From Rahnella aquatilis CIP 78.65 = ATCC 33071 (GTDB taxonomy: Bacteria; Pseudomonadota; Gammaproteobacteria; Enterobacterales; Enterobacteriaceae): a stretch of DNA of 64,000 bases. The stretch is taken from positions 3,968,001-4,032,000 of the forward strand of contig NC_016818.1 of assembly GCF_000241955.1 (NCBI RefSeq), given 5' to 3'. Position 1 is the stretch's first letter. The number at the start of each line of letters is the position of its first letter. The notes under the pieces are model-generated. The model had not been told where the DNA came from, searched no databases, and saw only the letters and a program-made list of their open reading frames with translations. The translations under genes were made by a program, and so were the position numbers. Shown piece after piece: positions 6,539-17,187 of this stretch.

Positions 6539-9163
6539 TTAATTACCTGAACCGAACATATCCTTAATCCAACCCGCAACACCGTTGCTGTCTTTCTTCT
6601 CATCCTGAGGCTGTTGCTGTTGCTGCCCGGATGGCTGCTGTTGTTGCTGTTGCTGCTGGATTTGTTGTTGCTGCTGTTGCTGAACGGCGCTCACAGACGC
6701 CTGACACATGGCGTCCGGTGAATCAGTCCAGACCGGAATTGAACGCACCGCGCCACTTCCGCCCAGCAAGCCACCGCTGTTGCCACAGACAAAGTTACCG
6801 CTGCCATCAATATTCATCGTACTGATGCCCTCCGGCATTTGCAGATCCAGTGGCTGCGGTGTGCCGTTTTCCAGATAGCGTCCGTAAAGTACCAGCGCAC
6901 CGGTAGAACCCCACAGTTTGGACGGGCCGTTGTTGTCACGACCTACCCAGGTGATCGCCACCTGATTGCCATCGATGCCGGCAAACCAACTGTCACGCAG
7001 TTCGTTCGAGGTCCCGGTTTTCGCCGCCAGATGCAGTTTCGGGAACTTGTTCGCCAGCGCACGGGATGTGCCTTCCTGCACCACCTGCTGCATCGCATAC
7101 AACGTCAGATACGCTGCCTGCGACGGGATCACACGAATCGCCTGCGGGAAGCTCTGATAGAGCACCGTGCCGTCTTCCGCAATCACCGAGCGCACTGCGG
7201 ACAGCGGCGCTTTGTTGCCGCCGCTGGCAATGGTCTGGTATTCCTGCGCGACTTCCATTGGCGTTAACGCAATGGCACCCAGCAACATGGATGGCGTCTG
7301 GTTCAGGGATTCTTTAGGGATCCCCAGATCAATCAGCGTCTTGGTGATGTTGTCGAGACCAACGGCCATCCCCAGATTGACCGTCGGGACGTTCATCGAA
7401 CGCGCCAGCGCATCCACCAGCAGAACCTGACCACGGAACTGATGGTCATCGTTTTTCGGCGACCATGTCTGGCCGTTCGCCAGTTTCAACGTCAGCGGCT
7501 GGTCAGCCAGAATGGTGTTCAGACGGTATTTATCCGGCTGAGACAACGCGGTCAGATAGGTCGCCGGTTTCGCCAGCGAGCCGACCTGACGTCGCGCCTG
7601 CATGGCACGGTTGAAGCCAGCAAACTGCGTTTCCGCGCCGCCGACCATCGCCCGCACTTCGCCGGTATAACGGTCAACAATGACCATCGCCGTTTCAATG
7701 TCATTCAGGCCGCTTTTCTTACGCAGTAACGGAATGCCTTCCTCGACCGCTTTTTCCGCCGCATCCTGAGAAATCGGATCCAGCGTGGTGAAGATTTTCA
7801 CCCCGGACATGTCCTGAACTTTATCGCCCAGTTTGGCCTGCAGTTCCTGACGCACCATCTGCATAAACGCAGGCTGTGGCGAAATCACCCCGCCTTTCGG
7901 CTGCACGCCCAGCGGACGCGCGCTCAGCATGTCATACAGCTCCTGATCGATAACTTTCTGCTCAACCAGCAAACGCAGCACCAGATTACGGCGTTGCAAC
8001 GCCATCTGCGGGTTACGCCACGGGTTATACAGTGAGGCACCTTTCACCATGCCCACCAGCAATGCCTGCTGATCCAGACTCAGTTCATTCACCGGACGGC
8101 CAAAGTAATACAGGCTTGCCAGCGGGAAACCGCGGATCTGATCAGAACCGCTCTGGCCGAGATACACTTCGTTCAGATACAGCTCAAGAATGCGATCCTT
8201 GCTGTAATCCGCGTCCAGCAGGATTGCCATCACCGCTTCACGCGCTTTACGGCTCAGCGAGCGTTCGTTGGTGAGGAACAGGTTTTTCACCAGCTGTTGT
8301 GTCAGCGTGGATCCCCCCTGCACCGCATGACCGGCGGTGAGGTTAGCCACCACGGCACGGCCGATAGAATAGAAGTTGATACCGTCATGCTCATAGAAAT
8401 GACGGTCTTCCGTAGCCAGCAGCGTATCGACCAGCAAATCCGGGAAGCCGGAACGCGGCACGAACAGACGCTGTTCCCCGTTAGCGTTAGACGCCTGCAA
8501 CATGGTGATCAGACGCGGATCAAGGCGGAACAACCCGAAATCACGCTGGTTATCCAGGTTTTTAATCTCTGACAGGCTGTTGCCGTCAAACATCAGGCGG
8601 GCATTGACCTGCCCTTCTTTCCCTTCCGGGAAATCAAACGGACGGCGCAGCAAATCAATATAATTCGCGTGAACCGTAAACTCGCCCGGCCGGGTGATGC
8701 GCGTCACTTCGCGATACTGCGTGCCTTCCAGCAAGCCGACCATTTCCGCTTTGCTGATTTGCATGTCCGGTTCAAGATTGACCTGACGGCCATACACCGC
8801 CGCAGGTAACTGCCAGACTTTACCGCCATCGATGCGGTCATGAATTTGCTTATTGAGATAAACCGCGTAAATCCCCAGCAAAATCAGGAAGACGACAAAC
8901 AGTTTGACTAACAACCAGAACAGACGGCGCTTCTTGCTTTTCTTCCCGCCTTTGTTCGCTTTACGCGGCGGGGCTTTACGGCTCATGCGCGACTCCCGTT
9001 CTTCTTCGTAGTCATCATCATCCTCATACTCGTCATCGATTTCCTCTTCGTATTCTTCGTAGTCGTCATCCCGGCGGCTACGACGAACGGGACGAGCCCG
9101 CGCAGGCTTGCGCCCGGCAGGTTTACCTTTACGGCCAATCGGCTCGCGATCATCGCCAGACAT
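6539..9163 (-). CDS. mrcB: Penicillin-binding protein 1B, bifunctional transglycosylase/transpeptidase
   Basis: An 874-residue inner-membrane peptidoglycan synthase. Order of parts: cytoplasmic tail rich in Arg then Asp/Glu (residues 1-80), one membrane helix (about 81-103), a UB2H-like region that in E. coli binds LpoB, the GT51 glycosyltransferase with catalytic Glu252 in [10 protein letters not shown], and the transpeptidase with S529-LA-K532, SMN near 590 and KTGTSNE near 716. The start has GGGAG about 9 bases upstream. Length is slightly above E. coli PBP1b (844) because of a glutamine-rich C-terminal tail (about 824-855). The gene is monocistronic with tandem terminators. It lies directly before hrpB in the reading direction known from E. 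coli, reversed. Confidence 0.97.
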   Translation of the reverse strand: MSGDDREPIGRKGKPAGRKPARARPVRRSRRDDDYEEYEEEIDDEYEDDDDYEEERESRMSRKAPPRKANKGGKKSKKRRLFWLLVKLFVVFLILLGIYAVYLNKQIHDRIDGGKVWQLPAAVYGRQVNLEPDMQISKAEMVGLLEGTQYREVTRITRPGEFTVHANYIDLLRRPFDFPEGKEGQVNARLMFDGNSLSEIKNLDNQRDFGLFRLDPRLITMLQASNANGEQRLFVPRSGFPDLLVDTLLATEDRHFYEHDGINFYSIGRAVVANLTAGHAVQGGSTLTQQLVKNLFLTNERSLSRKAREAVMAILLDADYSKDRILELYLNEVYLGQSGSDQIRGFPLASLYYFGRPVNELSLDQQALLVGMVKGASLYNPWRNPQMALQRRNLVLRLLVEQKVIDQELYDMLSARPLGVQPKGGVISPQPAFMQMVRQELQAKLGDKVQDMSGVKIFTTLDPISQDAAEKAVEEGIPLLRKKSGLNDIETAMVIVDRYTGEVRAMVGGAETQFAGFNRAMQARRQVGSLAKPATYLTALSQPDKYRLNTILADQPLTLKLANGQTWSPKNDDHQFRGQVLLVDALARSMNVPTVNLGMAVGLDNITKTLIDLGIPKESLNQTPSMLLGAIALTPMEVAQEYQTIASGGNKAPLSAVRSVIAEDGTVLYQSFPQAIRVIPSQAAYLTLYAMQQVVQEGTSRALANKFPKLHLAAKTGTSNELRDSWFAGIDGNQVAITWVGRDNNGPSKLWGSTGALVLYGRYLENGTPQPLDLQMPEGISTMNIDGSGNFVCGNSGGLLGGSGAVRSIPVWTDSPDAMCQASVSAVQQQQQQQIQQQQQQQQPSGQQQQQPQDEKKDSNGVAGWIKDMFGSGN
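6611..6681 (-). repeat. CAG/CAA microsatellite encoding the PBP1b polyglutamine tail
   Basis: About 70 bp of mixed CAG/CAA triplets on the minus strand encode glutamine runs of about seven, eight and five residues, broken by Ile and Pro-Ser-Gly. Such tracts can change length by slippage in steps of one residue without breaking the frame. Confidence 0.85.
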
Positions 9164-9370
9164 CAGTCAATCTCCCCACGTGCTGCTGTGTTCGTCATAA
9201 TGATTCTGCTTAGCTGAGTCATTTTCATTTTTTATTTCAAAAAACACTATATTTCAAAAGGATAGTCTATCTGGCCTGAAGTTCAGGCCGCAAGGCGCTT
9301 ACTCTGTGCCCCGCTTTAGGTTTCGCCCAGAAGAAATGTCTGAAAAATAGTTCTTTCCCTGCACATTTCA

Positions 9371-11827
9371 TCATGGCGCTGAAGACTTCTTGGTACGGCG
9401 CGTCGGCAATGCCTCCGCCGGATTGTCCGGCCACGGATGTTTCGGGTAGCGGCCTTTCATTTCTTTCTGCACCTCGCGATAAGATCCCAGCCAGAACGCC
9501 GCCAGATCGGCGGTGATCTGCAATGGCCTCTGCGCCGGTGACAGCAGTTCCAGTACCACAGCAACGCGCCCTTCCGCCAGTTGCGGACTGCGCTGCTCGC
9601 CGAACATCTCCTGCATCCTCACCGAGAGCGCCGGTGGCTGGTCTGCATGATAACGGATTGGCAGACGACTGCCAGTCGGCACGGTGTAATGTGTGGGCAA
9701 CGCGCTGTCCAGACGCTGGCGCTGTTGCCAGTCAAGCAGCCTTAACAAGGCATCATGTAAATCAACCTGTTGCAGTGATTTTAACGAACGGACACTCTGC
9801 AAAGACGGCTGCAACCAGCGCTCTAAACCGTCGAGCAATGCCTGCTCGTCAACCGCTGGCCATTCAGCCTCCGGCAGCCATTTCGACGCGCACATCAGCC
9901 GCACGCGCAATTGCTCCGCCGCGACCGACCAGTTCAGCGCCTGCAACCCCTGCGTGCGGATCCAGTCGATCAGCGCCTGTTGCAGCTCTTCATCGTCCGG
10001 CTTTGCCAGCGGACTGGCTTTCAGCACCAGACGCCCGATCTGCCAGCGTCGCCAGGCGCGGAGCGTGCCTTTTTCTTCATCCCATTCCACCGCCGTCTGC
10101 TCTTTTACGACACCGGGCAGACGCGACGGCAGTTGCGTGATATCCAGAGCCATCGCCAGTAAAATTCGGGCATCCGGACTGTTGTTGCCCTGCAATAACT
10201 GCGGGGCGACCAGCCACGGCGCGCGGGTTAATCCGTCATCCTGCGGCAAAGATGCGCCCAGCCCGTTCGCCAGTAGATAGCGGCCATCGTCGCCGCGCCG
10301 CCGGGCAATACGGTCACTGAATGCCTGCGCCAGTAACCACGGCGCGAGCGAGGCATCCGGCGCACCGGCGTTCCCGCCGGTGCGCTGCGCCAGTTGTTTT
10401 GCCCGGCGCTGCCAGTTGCCTTGCGGGCGGCTGAACCAGTAATCCATATCCGGTAATCCGCCGCGTGGGGGTTCTTCGAGCATGGCCGCCAGCAGCGCCG
10501 CGGTTGCCAGCGCATCGGGGCTTTGTGCTGCCGCAGAAATCAGCATCGCCGCCAGCCGTGGATCGCAGCCCAACTGCGCCATACGTTGTCCGGCAGCGGT
10601 GAGCGTGCCCCGCGCATCGGTCGCGCCGAGCTGTTGTAACAGGTTTTTGGCGGCAGACAGCGCGGCAACCGGCGGCATATCCAGCCACTGTAGCTGTGCC
10701 GGTTCCTGACAGCCCCACTGTAATAATTCCAGCCAGAAACTGCTCAGGTCGCTTTGCAGAATTTCGGCTTCCGCCTGTGCACTGGCGCGTTCTGCCTGAT
10801 CTTTGCTGAACAAATGCCAGCACAGGCCCGGTTCCAGACGCCCTGCACGACCAGCACGTTGGGTCATTGACGCCTGACTGATACGTTGCGTCACCAGCCG
10901 TGTCAGGCCGCTGCGAGGGTCAAACTGCGCGCTGCGTTCCAGACCGCTGTCGACGACCAGACGGATACCTTCGATGGTCAGACTGGTTTCGGCAATATTG
11001 GTCGCCAGTACCACTTTGCGACGTCCGGCAGGCGAAGGCTGAATGGCTTTTTGCTGCTGATCTAATGACAACGCGCCGTACAGCGGGCAGAGATCGACAT
11101 CCTGCGCCAGCCTGCCGGTCAGCAGATTTTGTACGCGGGTGATTTCCGCCACGCCCGGTAAAAACAGCAGCATCGAGCCATGATTTTCGCTCATCAGACG
11201 GCTGACAACACGCGCCACGCCCTCGTCCAGCCGTTCATGCGTGGCCAGGGAAAGGTACTGGCGATCCACCGGAAAACTGCGGCCTGCGGATTCAATCACC
11301 GGTGCATCCGGCAGCAAGTTCGCTAAACGCAGGTTGTCGAGCGTGGCCGACATGATCAGCAGTTTTAAATCGTCGCGCAGGGCATTTTGCACATCAAGCA
11401 ATAATGCCAGCGCCAGATCGGCCTGCAAACTGCGCTCATGGAATTCATCGAGGATCACCATCGACACACCGGTCAGTTCAGGATCAGCCTGTACCATGCG
11501 GGTCAGAATGCCTTCGGTCACCACGTCAAGGCGGGTCGCCGCGCTGGTTTTGCTTTCAGCACGCATGCGATATCCCACCGTCTGCCCCGGCGTTTCGCCC
11601 AGTTGCTGTGCCAGACGGAAAGCGACGTTTTTTGCCGCCAGACGGCGCGGTTCAAGCAACAGGATCTTGCCCGGCAGATTGGCCTGTTTCAGCAACTGCA
11701 ACGGCAACCAGGTGGATTTACCGGCACCGGTCGGTGCCAGCAGCAGGACCTGCGACGCCTGTTGCAATGCGGCTAAAAGCGGTTCGAGTACGGCGCTGAC
11801 CGGCAAAGAAGACAATGAATTCTCCAT
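9371..11827 (-). CDS. hrpB: ATP-dependent helicase HrpB
   Basis: An 818-residue DEAH-type helicase of the DExH/HrpA-HrpB group. Visible motifs are Walker A APTGAGKST near residues 30-38, DEFHERS (motif II), SATLDN (motif III), ATNIAETSLTIEG and QRAGRAGR (motif VI), followed by the HA2 region and the HrpB-specific C-terminus ending near GRYPKHPWPDNP. Length matches E. coli HrpB (809-824). The start shows no good Shine-Dalgarno, but the first residues (SSLPVSAVLEPLL) align with E. coli. The role in the cell is not firmly known; the relative HrpA acts in mRNA handling and ribosome rescue. It is divergent from thpR with an 84-bp gap, as in E. coli. Confidence 0.95.
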   Translation of the reverse strand: MENSLSSLPVSAVLEPLLAALQQASQVLLLAPTGAGKSTWLPLQLLKQANLPGKILLLEPRRLAAKNVAFRLAQQLGETPGQTVGYRMRAESKTSAATRLDVVTEGILTRMVQADPELTGVSMVILDEFHERSLQADLALALLLDVQNALRDDLKLLIMSATLDNLRLANLLPDAPVIESAGRSFPVDRQYLSLATHERLDEGVARVVSRLMSENHGSMLLFLPGVAEITRVQNLLTGRLAQDVDLCPLYGALSLDQQQKAIQPSPAGRRKVVLATNIAETSLTIEGIRLVVDSGLERSAQFDPRSGLTRLVTQRISQASMTQRAGRAGRLEPGLCWHLFSKDQAERASAQAEAEILQSDLSSFWLELLQWGCQEPAQLQWLDMPPVAALSAAKNLLQQLGATDARGTLTAAGQRMAQLGCDPRLAAMLISAAAQSPDALATAALLAAMLEEPPRGGLPDMDYWFSRPQGNWQRRAKQLAQRTGGNAGAPDASLAPWLLAQAFSDRIARRRGDDGRYLLANGLGASLPQDDGLTRAPWLVAPQLLQGNNSPDARILLAMALDITQLPSRLPGVVKEQTAVEWDEEKGTLRAWRRWQIGRLVLKASPLAKPDDEELQQALIDWIRTQGLQALNWSVAAEQLRVRLMCASKWLPEAEWPAVDEQALLDGLERWLQPSLQSVRSLKSLQQVDLHDALLRLLDWQQRQRLDSALPTHYTVPTGSRLPIRYHADQPPALSVRMQEMFGEQRSPQLAEGRVAVVLELLSPAQRPLQITADLAAFWLGSYREVQKEMKGRYPKHPWPDNPAEALPTRRTKKSSAP

Positions 11828-11911
11828 GAGAGTTAACTTTAAACGGCGGGCATTGTAGCATTTAGCCCCTAATCCGGCATGTTGCCGTGATGTGTCTTCA
11901 CAGGAAACGCT

Positions 11912-12454
11912 ATGTCTGCCGAACGCCGCCTGTTTTTCGCCTTATCACTGCCCGCAAAAATGCAAAAGCAGGTGATTAAGTGGCGTGCGGACAACTTCCC
12001 GCCGGAAACTGGCCGCCCCGTGGCTGCCGCTAACCTGCACATTACGCTGGCGTTTCTGGGCGAAATCAGTGATCTGAAAGTCCGGGCACTGACCGGCGTC
12101 GCCGGGCGCATTCAGGCGCAAAAATTCAGCCTGCAACTCGATGATATCGGCCACTGGCCGGGGTCCGGCGTCGTGTGGATGGGGACAAAGCGCGCGCCGA
12201 ATGCACTGTTACAACTGGCGTCCGTATTGCGATCACACGCAGCGCGTAACGGGTGTCACCAGAGTACACTGCCGTTTCATCCGCATGTGTCGCTGTACCG
12301 CAGCGCGACCCGTCCGGTCGCGGTTCCTCCGGCCACACCTGGCTGGCAACTGGACGCCACAGAATTCAGTTTGTACGAATCCCTGTTTGAGCGGGGACGC
12401 CCCCGTTATCACTGCCTGCAAACCTGGCCGCTGGGCGATGCGCAGGAAACCTGA
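11912..12454 (+). CDS. thpR: RNA 2',3'-cyclic phosphodiesterase (2H family)
   Basis: A 180-residue protein of the LigT/ThpR family with both signature histidine motifs: HITLAFLG near residue 47 and HPHVSLYR near 128. These form the catalytic pair that opens 2',3'-cyclic phosphates to 2'-phosphates; the family can also join tRNA halves in reverse in vitro. The start has CAGGAA about 7 bases upstream. It is followed 48 bp later by sfsA on the same strand, the usual gene order. Confidence 0.93.
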   Translation: MSAERRLFFALSLPAKMQKQVIKWRADNFPPETGRPVAAANLHITLAFLGEISDLKVRALTGVAGRIQAQKFSLQLDDIGHWPGSGVVWMGTKRAPNALLQLASVLRSHAARNGCHQSTLPFHPHVSLYRSATRPVAVPPATPGWQLDATEFSLYESLFERGRPRYHCLQTWPLGDAQET

Positions 12455-12502
12455 TCCCTTTTAGCCCTCTTTTTAACAAGAGCATTTCACACGGAAACTT
12501 TC

Positions 12503-13237
12503 ATGGACTTCGAGCCTGCGCTTCAACCGGCCACGCTGATCAAACGTTACAAACGGTTTCTTGCCGACGTGATCACGCCAGACGGCACCGAACTGACCCT
12601 GCACTGCGCCAACACCGGCGCGATGACCGGTTGTGCGACACCCGGCGACACCGTCTGGTATTCCACTTCGGACAATCTCAAACGCAAATATCCGCACAGC
12701 TGGGAGCTGACCGAAACCCAACAAAAGCACTGGATTTGCGTGAATACGCTGCGGGCCAATCAGCTGGTACGCGAAGCGATCAATGAACAGCGAATACCGG
12801 AATTATCCGGTTACAGTAAATTAACGACCGAAGTAAAATACGGCGCCGAAAACAGCCGTATAGACTTGATGTTACAGGCAGAAAATCAACCTGACTGCTA
12901 TATTGAAGTGAAATCTGTCACGTTGCTGCAGGAGGGGCTGGGATTCTTCCCCGATGCAGTCACTCTGCGCGGTCAGAAGCATTTACGCGAGTTACAGTCA
13001 ATGACAGAGCAAGGGCAGCGCGCAGTACTTTTCTTTGCTGTTTTACATTCAGGTATTGAAAGCGTATCCGCTGCACACCATATTGATCCGCGTTATACCG
13101 ATTTACTGAAGTATGTACAAAACAAGGGTGTTGAAGTGATGTGCTACGGTGCTGAACTTTCTGCTGAGGGTATGCGCCTCACAAAAAGAGTACCGCTGCT
13201 GACACTGTCAATCAGTGAACATAAAACGTTCGGATAA
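12503..13237 (+). CDS. sfsA: SfsA, sugar fermentation stimulation protein
   Basis: A 244-residue protein, collinear with E. coli SfsA (234). Characteristic stretches are [34 protein letters not shown] and [10 protein letters not shown], where the Glu-x-Lys part resembles the PD-(D/E)XK nuclease-like core assigned to the family. SfsA stimulates maltose metabolism in E. coli and binds DNA; its molecular role remains poorly known. It probably shares a transcript with thpR. dksA follows after a 230-bp gap with its own promoter region. Confidence 0.93.
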   Translation: MDFEPALQPATLIKRYKRFLADVITPDGTELTLHCANTGAMTGCATPGDTVWYSTSDNLKRKYPHSWELTETQQKHWICVNTLRANQLVREAINEQRIPELSGYSKLTTEVKYGAENSRIDLMLQAENQPDCYIEVKSVTLLQEGLGFFPDAVTLRGQKHLRELQSMTEQGQRAVLFFAVLHSGIESVSAAHHIDPRYTDLLKYVQNKGVEVMCYGAELSAEGMRLTKRVPLLTLSISEHKTFG

Positions 13238-13467
13238 CCCTGTAATACCCTGTCGGCGGCATAAAAAACCGGTCGCGAATACGCTTTTCCTCACAGGCTT
13301 GTCAAGCACCTGCGAGGAATAATTGCCAACCTCGTTGCCTTCTGTTATTTATAGCGGCCTGATTTTTTCCCCCGTTGGGGATCGAAATGTTCGAAGCCTG
13401 CACATTGCGGCCATGCCGGAATGTGAAAAGTGGATGAACATAGTGCGTGTTATGTAGGAGAAGCATC

Positions 13468-13923
13468 ATGCAAGAAGGCCAAACCCGTAAGACGTCGTCC
13501 TTGAGCATTCTCGCTATCGCTGGGGTGCAGCCGTATCAAGAGAAGCCGGGCGAAGAGTATATGAACGACGCTCAGCTGGCTCACTTCAAAAAGATTCTTG
13601 AAGCATGGCGCAATCAGCTCAGGGATGAAGTCGATCGTACCGTTTCACACATGCAGGATGAAGCCGCAAACTTCCCTGATCCGGTCGACCGTGCCGCTCA
13701 GGAAGAAGAATTCAGCCTCGAACTGCGCAACCGTGACCGTGAACGTAAGCTGATCAAAAAGATTGAAAAAACACTGAAAAAAGTGGAAGACGAGGATTTC
13801 GGTTATTGCGATTCCTGTGGCGTTGAGATTGGCATCCGCCGTCTTGAAGCTCGTCCTACCGCTGATTTGTGTATCGACTGTAAGACTCTGGCAGAAATCC
13901 GCGAAAAGCAGATGGCTGGCTAA
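13468..13923 (+). CDS. dksA: RNA polymerase-binding transcription factor DksA
   Basis: A 151-residue protein nearly identical to E. coli DksA. It binds in the RNA polymerase secondary channel and acts with ppGpp on rRNA and amino-acid promoters. Visible features are the coiled coil with the tip [11 protein letters not shown] (Asp and Ala of the tip conserved) and the four-cysteine zinc finger CDSCG...CIDCK. The start at 13468 (MQEGQTRK) has TAGGAG about 7 bases upstream; an ATG 21 bp earlier is in frame but lacks a ribosome site and homology. A strong terminator follows the stop. Confidence 0.98.
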   Translation: MQEGQTRKTSSLSILAIAGVQPYQEKPGEEYMNDAQLAHFKKILEAWRNQLRDEVDRTVSHMQDEAANFPDPVDRAAQEEEFSLELRNRDRERKLIKKIEKTLKKVEDEDFGYCDSCGVEIGIRRLEARPTADLCIDCKTLAEIREKQMAG

Positions 13924-13936
13924 GTCCGGGGTTCCA

Positions 13937-13966
13937 CGCGGTGCGTCATGCACCGCGTTCCCTTTT
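13937..13966 (+). terminator. Terminator of dksA
   Basis: A perfect 8-bp GC-rich stem (CGCGGTGC / GCACCGCG) with a five-base loop, then TTCCCTTTT, starting 13 bp after the dksA stop. The T tract is interrupted, so gluQ may still receive some read-through. Confidence 0.7.
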
Positions 13967-13985
13967 AACGCTGTCCCCCATTCTT

Positions 13986-14867
13986 ATGCCGCAAAAAAAA
14001 TACACAGGCCGTTTCGCCCCCTCACCTTCCGGTGACCTTCATTTCGGTTCGCTGATTGCCGCGCTTGGCAGCTATCTGCACGCCCGTTCGCAAAACGGCA
14101 CCTGGCGGGTACGCATCGACGATATCGATCCGCCGCGGGAAATTCCCGGTTCTGCTGACCGAATCCTGAGAACACTGGAACGTTACGGACTGGAATGGGA
14201 TGGCGACGTGCTCTGGCAGTCAAAACGTCACGGCGCTTATCGCGAGGTGCTGGACTGGCTGTATCAGCAGCAAAAAAGTTATTACTGCACCTGCACCCGC
14301 CAGCGTATTGCGCAGATCGGTGGCACCTATGACGGCCACTGTCGCGACCTGCAACTTAGCCAGGAAGATGCAGCCATCCGCCTGCATCAGACGCTGCCCG
14401 TGTACGGTTTCGACGATGATTTTCAGGGGCATTTGCAGGCCAGCCATAAACTGGCCGAAGAAGATTTTATTATCCGCCGCCGCGACGGGCTGTTTGCCTA
14501 TAATCTGGCGGTGGTGGTCGATGACCATTTTCAGGGCGTGAATCACATTGTGCGCGGTGCGGATCTGATTGAACCGACCGTGCGCCAGATTTCGCTGTAC
14601 CGGCATCTGGGTTATCCGCAGCCGGGATATCTGCATTTACCCCTGGCGGTGAATGCGCAGGGCGATAAGCTTTCCAAGCAGAATCACGCACCACCGCTGC
14701 CGGCAGGCGATCCGCGGCCGGTTATCATTAACGCACTGAAATTTTTAGGGCAAACGCTGCCGGAAAACTGGCAGGATTACACTTTACCTTTATTATTACG
14801 CTGGGCGACAACGCACTGGACGCCGTCGGGGATACCCCGTCAGAGCGCTAATGCGCAGCAGATGTGA
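13986..14867 (+). CDS. gluQ: Glutamyl-Q tRNA(Asp) synthetase
   Basis: A 293-residue truncated glutamyl-tRNA synthetase paralogue that attaches glutamate to the queuosine base of tRNA(Asp). It keeps the class I catalytic core: GRFAPSPSG...LHFGS (HIGH-like), the zinc-type motif CTC...Y...C ([20 protein letters not shown] region) and KLSKQNH (KMSKS-like), and it lacks the anticodon-binding half of GluRS. The start at 13986 matches the E. coli N-terminus; a further in-frame ATG 45 bp upstream falls in the dksA terminator. It lies between dksA and pcnB, the standard order. Confidence 0.96.
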   Translation: MPQKKYTGRFAPSPSGDLHFGSLIAALGSYLHARSQNGTWRVRIDDIDPPREIPGSADRILRTLERYGLEWDGDVLWQSKRHGAYREVLDWLYQQQKSYYCTCTRQRIAQIGGTYDGHCRDLQLSQEDAAIRLHQTLPVYGFDDDFQGHLQASHKLAEEDFIIRRRDGLFAYNLAVVVDDHFQGVNHIVRGADLIEPTVRQISLYRHLGYPQPGYLHLPLAVNAQGDKLSKQNHAPPLPAGDPRPVIINALKFLGQTLPENWQDYTLPLLLRWATTHWTPSGIPRQSANAQQM

Positions 14868-14947
14868 CTTCGGCATTCTCAAAGCGTCTGTCGTAAGCTA
14901 TGATTAGCCGCTGTTTTTGCGTCACGCCAATTTTTTCCGTCACTATC

Positions 14948-14960
14948 GAGGTGTACCATT
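14948..14960 (+). promoter_or_regulatory. Ribosome site and AUU start codon of pcnB
   Basis: GAGGTG at 14948-14953 is followed after TACC by ATT. The inefficient AUU start is known to limit PcnB synthesis in E. coli; its conservation here implies the same translational limit. Confidence 0.85.
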
Positions 14961-16706
14961 TTTACCCGAGTAGCCAATTTTTGCCGTAAGGTGCTAGTTC
15001 GTGAAGATAAAGTCGTTCGTGAAGAAAAGGCTGTTCATGACGAAGCCGCGCTTCATGGAGAACCTAATCGCGAGGAAAATTCCCGTCGTGATCCGTCTCC
15101 TGTAGCCGAAGGCAATGTGAAGGCAAACAATCCTGAACGTCGTGAGAATCGCGGCCGTCGGGAAGACAATGCGAACAGAGGCGAGCGCCGCAATAACAAC
15201 AACCGCCGCTCTTCTTCATCTTATCCGCCTCGTGGTGAACGCAGCGATAGCCGGGGTGATCGTAATAACGACCCGCGCACTGACCGCAACCCGCGCAATG
15301 AACAGCGCGCTCCGCGCCCTTCTGTCGAACACATACAGAAACCGCGACCTTCATTCGATTACGCCGGTGAAACCCGTGCGATGACCATTATTCCCCGCGA
15401 TGAGCACAACATCTCTCGTCGTGATATCAGCGAAAACGCCCTGAAAGTCTTGTACCGCCTGAACAAGTCTGGCTTTGAAGCCTTCCTGGTCGGCGGCGGC
15501 GTGCGTGATTTGCTGCTGGATAAAAAACCTAAAGATTTCGACATCACCACCAACGCTACACCGGATCAGGTACGCAAGCTGTTCCGCAACTGCCGTCTGG
15601 TGGGGCGTCGTTTCCGTCTGGCCCACGTCATGTTTGGCCCGGAAATCATCGAAGTGGCGACGTTCCGTGGTCACCACGAACAGCACGAAGAAACCGATGA
15701 TAAAAACGTATCCCAGCAGGCCGTGAACGGCATGCTGCTGCGTGACAACATTTTCGGCACCATTGAAGACGACGCCCAGCGCCGTGACTTCACCATTAAC
15801 AGCCTTTATTACGGCGTCGCAGACTTCACCGTGCGCGATTACACCGGCGGTCTGCGTGACCTGGAAAATGGCATCATCCGCCTGATCGGTGATCCTGAAA
15901 CCCGTTATCGTGAAGATCCGGTGCGGATGCTGCGCGCGGTACGTTTCGCGGCCAAACTGGACATGAAAATTAGCCCGGAAACAGCCGGGCCAATTCCGCG
16001 CCTGGCGACGCTGCTACAGGAAATTCCGCCAGCACGTCTGTTTGAAGAGTCGCTGAAGCTGTTGCAGGCCGGTTACGGCTTAGAGACGTATAAAAAGCTT
16101 TGCGAATACCAGCTCTTCCAGCCGTTGTTTCCGCTGATTGCCCGCCAGTTTACTGAGCAGGGTGACAGCCCGATGGAACATATTCTGCTGCAGGTGCTGA
16201 AAAATACCGACCACCGTCTGCATAACGATCAGCGCGTCAATCCGGCGTTCCTGTTCGCTGCGATGCTGTGGTATCCGGTGATTGAACATGCACAGAAACT
16301 GGCGCAGGAAGGCGGACTGACCTATTACGACGCCTTCGCACTGGCAATGAATGATGTGCTCGATGAGCAATGCCGTACGCTGGCCATTCCGAAACGTATT
16401 ACCACGCTGGTACGTGATATCTGGGCGCTGCAACTGCGTCTGTCACGTCGTCAGGGCAAACGTGCGCACAAGCTGATGGAGCATCCTAAGTTCCGCGCGG
16501 CGTATGATTTACTGGTCCTGCGCGCTGAAGTAGAACAGCACCGCGAGCTACAGAGCCTGGCGCAATGGTGGGGTGAGTTCCAGGAAGCGACACCGGCATC
16601 ACAGAAAAGCATGCTCGGTACGCTGGGTGACGACGCTGTACCGGCACGCCGTGCACGTCCGCGCCGTCCGCGCAAACGGGCTCCGCGTAAGGACGGCGGT
16701 CAGTGA
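14958..16706 (+). CDS. pcnB: Poly(A) polymerase I, with AUU start and disordered insertion
   Basis: Translation from the ATT at 14958 gives (M)[12 protein letters not shown], the same N-terminus as E. coli PcnB, whose gene is known to start at a rare AUU codon. GAGGTG lies 4 bases upstream. Starting at the GTG at 14991 would lose this conserved segment. The product, 582 residues, adds 3' poly(A) tails that promote RNA decay. The nucleotidyltransferase core shows [21 protein letters not shown] and [11 protein letters not shown], followed by the RNA-binding half and a basic C-terminus ([13 protein letters not shown]). Between the N-terminal peptide and the core there is an extra tract of about 115 residues (about 16-130), rich in Arg, Asn, Glu, Ser and Pro, absent from the shorter E. 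coli protein. folK overlaps the stop by 4 bp. Confidence 0.93.
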   Translation: MFTRVANFCRKVLVREDKVVREEKAVHDEAALHGEPNREENSRRDPSPVAEGNVKANNPERRENRGRREDNANRGERRNNNNRRSSSSYPPRGERSDSRGDRNNDPRTDRNPRNEQRAPRPSVEHIQKPRPSFDYAGETRAMTIIPRDEHNISRRDISENALKVLYRLNKSGFEAFLVGGGVRDLLLDKKPKDFDITTNATPDQVRKLFRNCRLVGRRFRLAHVMFGPEIIEVATFRGHHEQHEETDDKNVSQQAVNGMLLRDNIFGTIEDDAQRRDFTINSLYYGVADFTVRDYTGGLRDLENGIIRLIGDPETRYREDPVRMLRAVRFAAKLDMKISPETAGPIPRLATLLQEIPPARLFEESLKLLQAGYGLETYKKLCEYQLFQPLFPLIARQFTEQGDSPMEHILLQVLKNTDHRLHNDQRVNPAFLFAAMLWYPVIEHAQKLAQEGGLTYYDAFALAMNDVLDEQCRTLAIPKRITTLVRDIWALQLRLSRRQGKRAHKLMEHPKFRAAYDLLVLRAEVEQHRELQSLAQWWGEFQEATPASQKSMLGTLGDDAVPARRARPRRPRKRAPRKDGGQ

Positions 16707-17182
16707 TCCGCGTTTACCTGGCTCTGGGCAGTAATCTTGCCCGTCCGCTTGACCAGGTAAACTGCGCACTGGAGGCGCTGGCACATCTGCCGCGCACCCG
16801 ATTTGTGGCCGCCTCCCCGTTTTACCGCAGTAAACCGCTGGGGCCACAAGATCAACCTGATTATCTGAATGCGGTGGTGGCGCTCGATACGCTGCTGCCA
16901 CCGGAACAGTTGCTCGATTGCACACAAGGGATCGAGCAAAATCAGGGACGCGTCCGCAAAGCTGAACGCTGGGGGCCGCGGACGTTAGATCTCGATATGC
17001 TGACTTACGGCAATCAGGTGATCAACACAGAACGTTTAACGGTACCGCATTACGACATGAAAAATCGCGAGTTCATGCTGTACCCGCTGGCCGATCTGGC
17101 ACCGGAACTGGTGTTCCCTGACGGTGAAACCTTGCAAAGCCTGCTCGCCCGCGTGCCGCTTAACGGTCTGACCCGATGGTAA
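16703..17182 (+). CDS. folK: 6-hydroxymethyl-7,8-dihydropterin pyrophosphokinase
   Basis: A 159-residue HPPK enzyme, transferring pyrophosphate from ATP to 6-hydroxymethyl-dihydropterin in folate synthesis. Recognisable parts are [10 protein letters not shown] at the start, [15 protein letters not shown], the HPPK signature [16 protein letters not shown] and [13 protein letters not shown]. It starts with GTG inside the end of pcnB (4-bp overlap with its TGA), so it is translationally coupled to pcnB as in E. coli. It is convergent with qseC, 5 bp away. Confidence 0.96.
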   Translation: MIRVYLALGSNLARPLDQVNCALEALAHLPRTRFVAASPFYRSKPLGPQDQPDYLNAVVALDTLLPPEQLLDCTQGIEQNQGRVRKAERWGPRTLDLDMLTYGNQVINTERLTVPHYDMKNREFMLYPLADLAPELVFPDGETLQSLLARVPLNGLTRW

Positions 17183-17187
17183 TTCGC

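Noticed and set aside
9523..10280. Several 195-205-codon frames opposite hrpB
   Set aside because: High-GC antisense frames of the helicase gene.
14991..16706. GTG at 14991 as the pcnB start
   Set aside because: It would remove the N-terminal peptide conserved with E. coli PcnB; the ATT at 14958 with GAGGTG explains it better.
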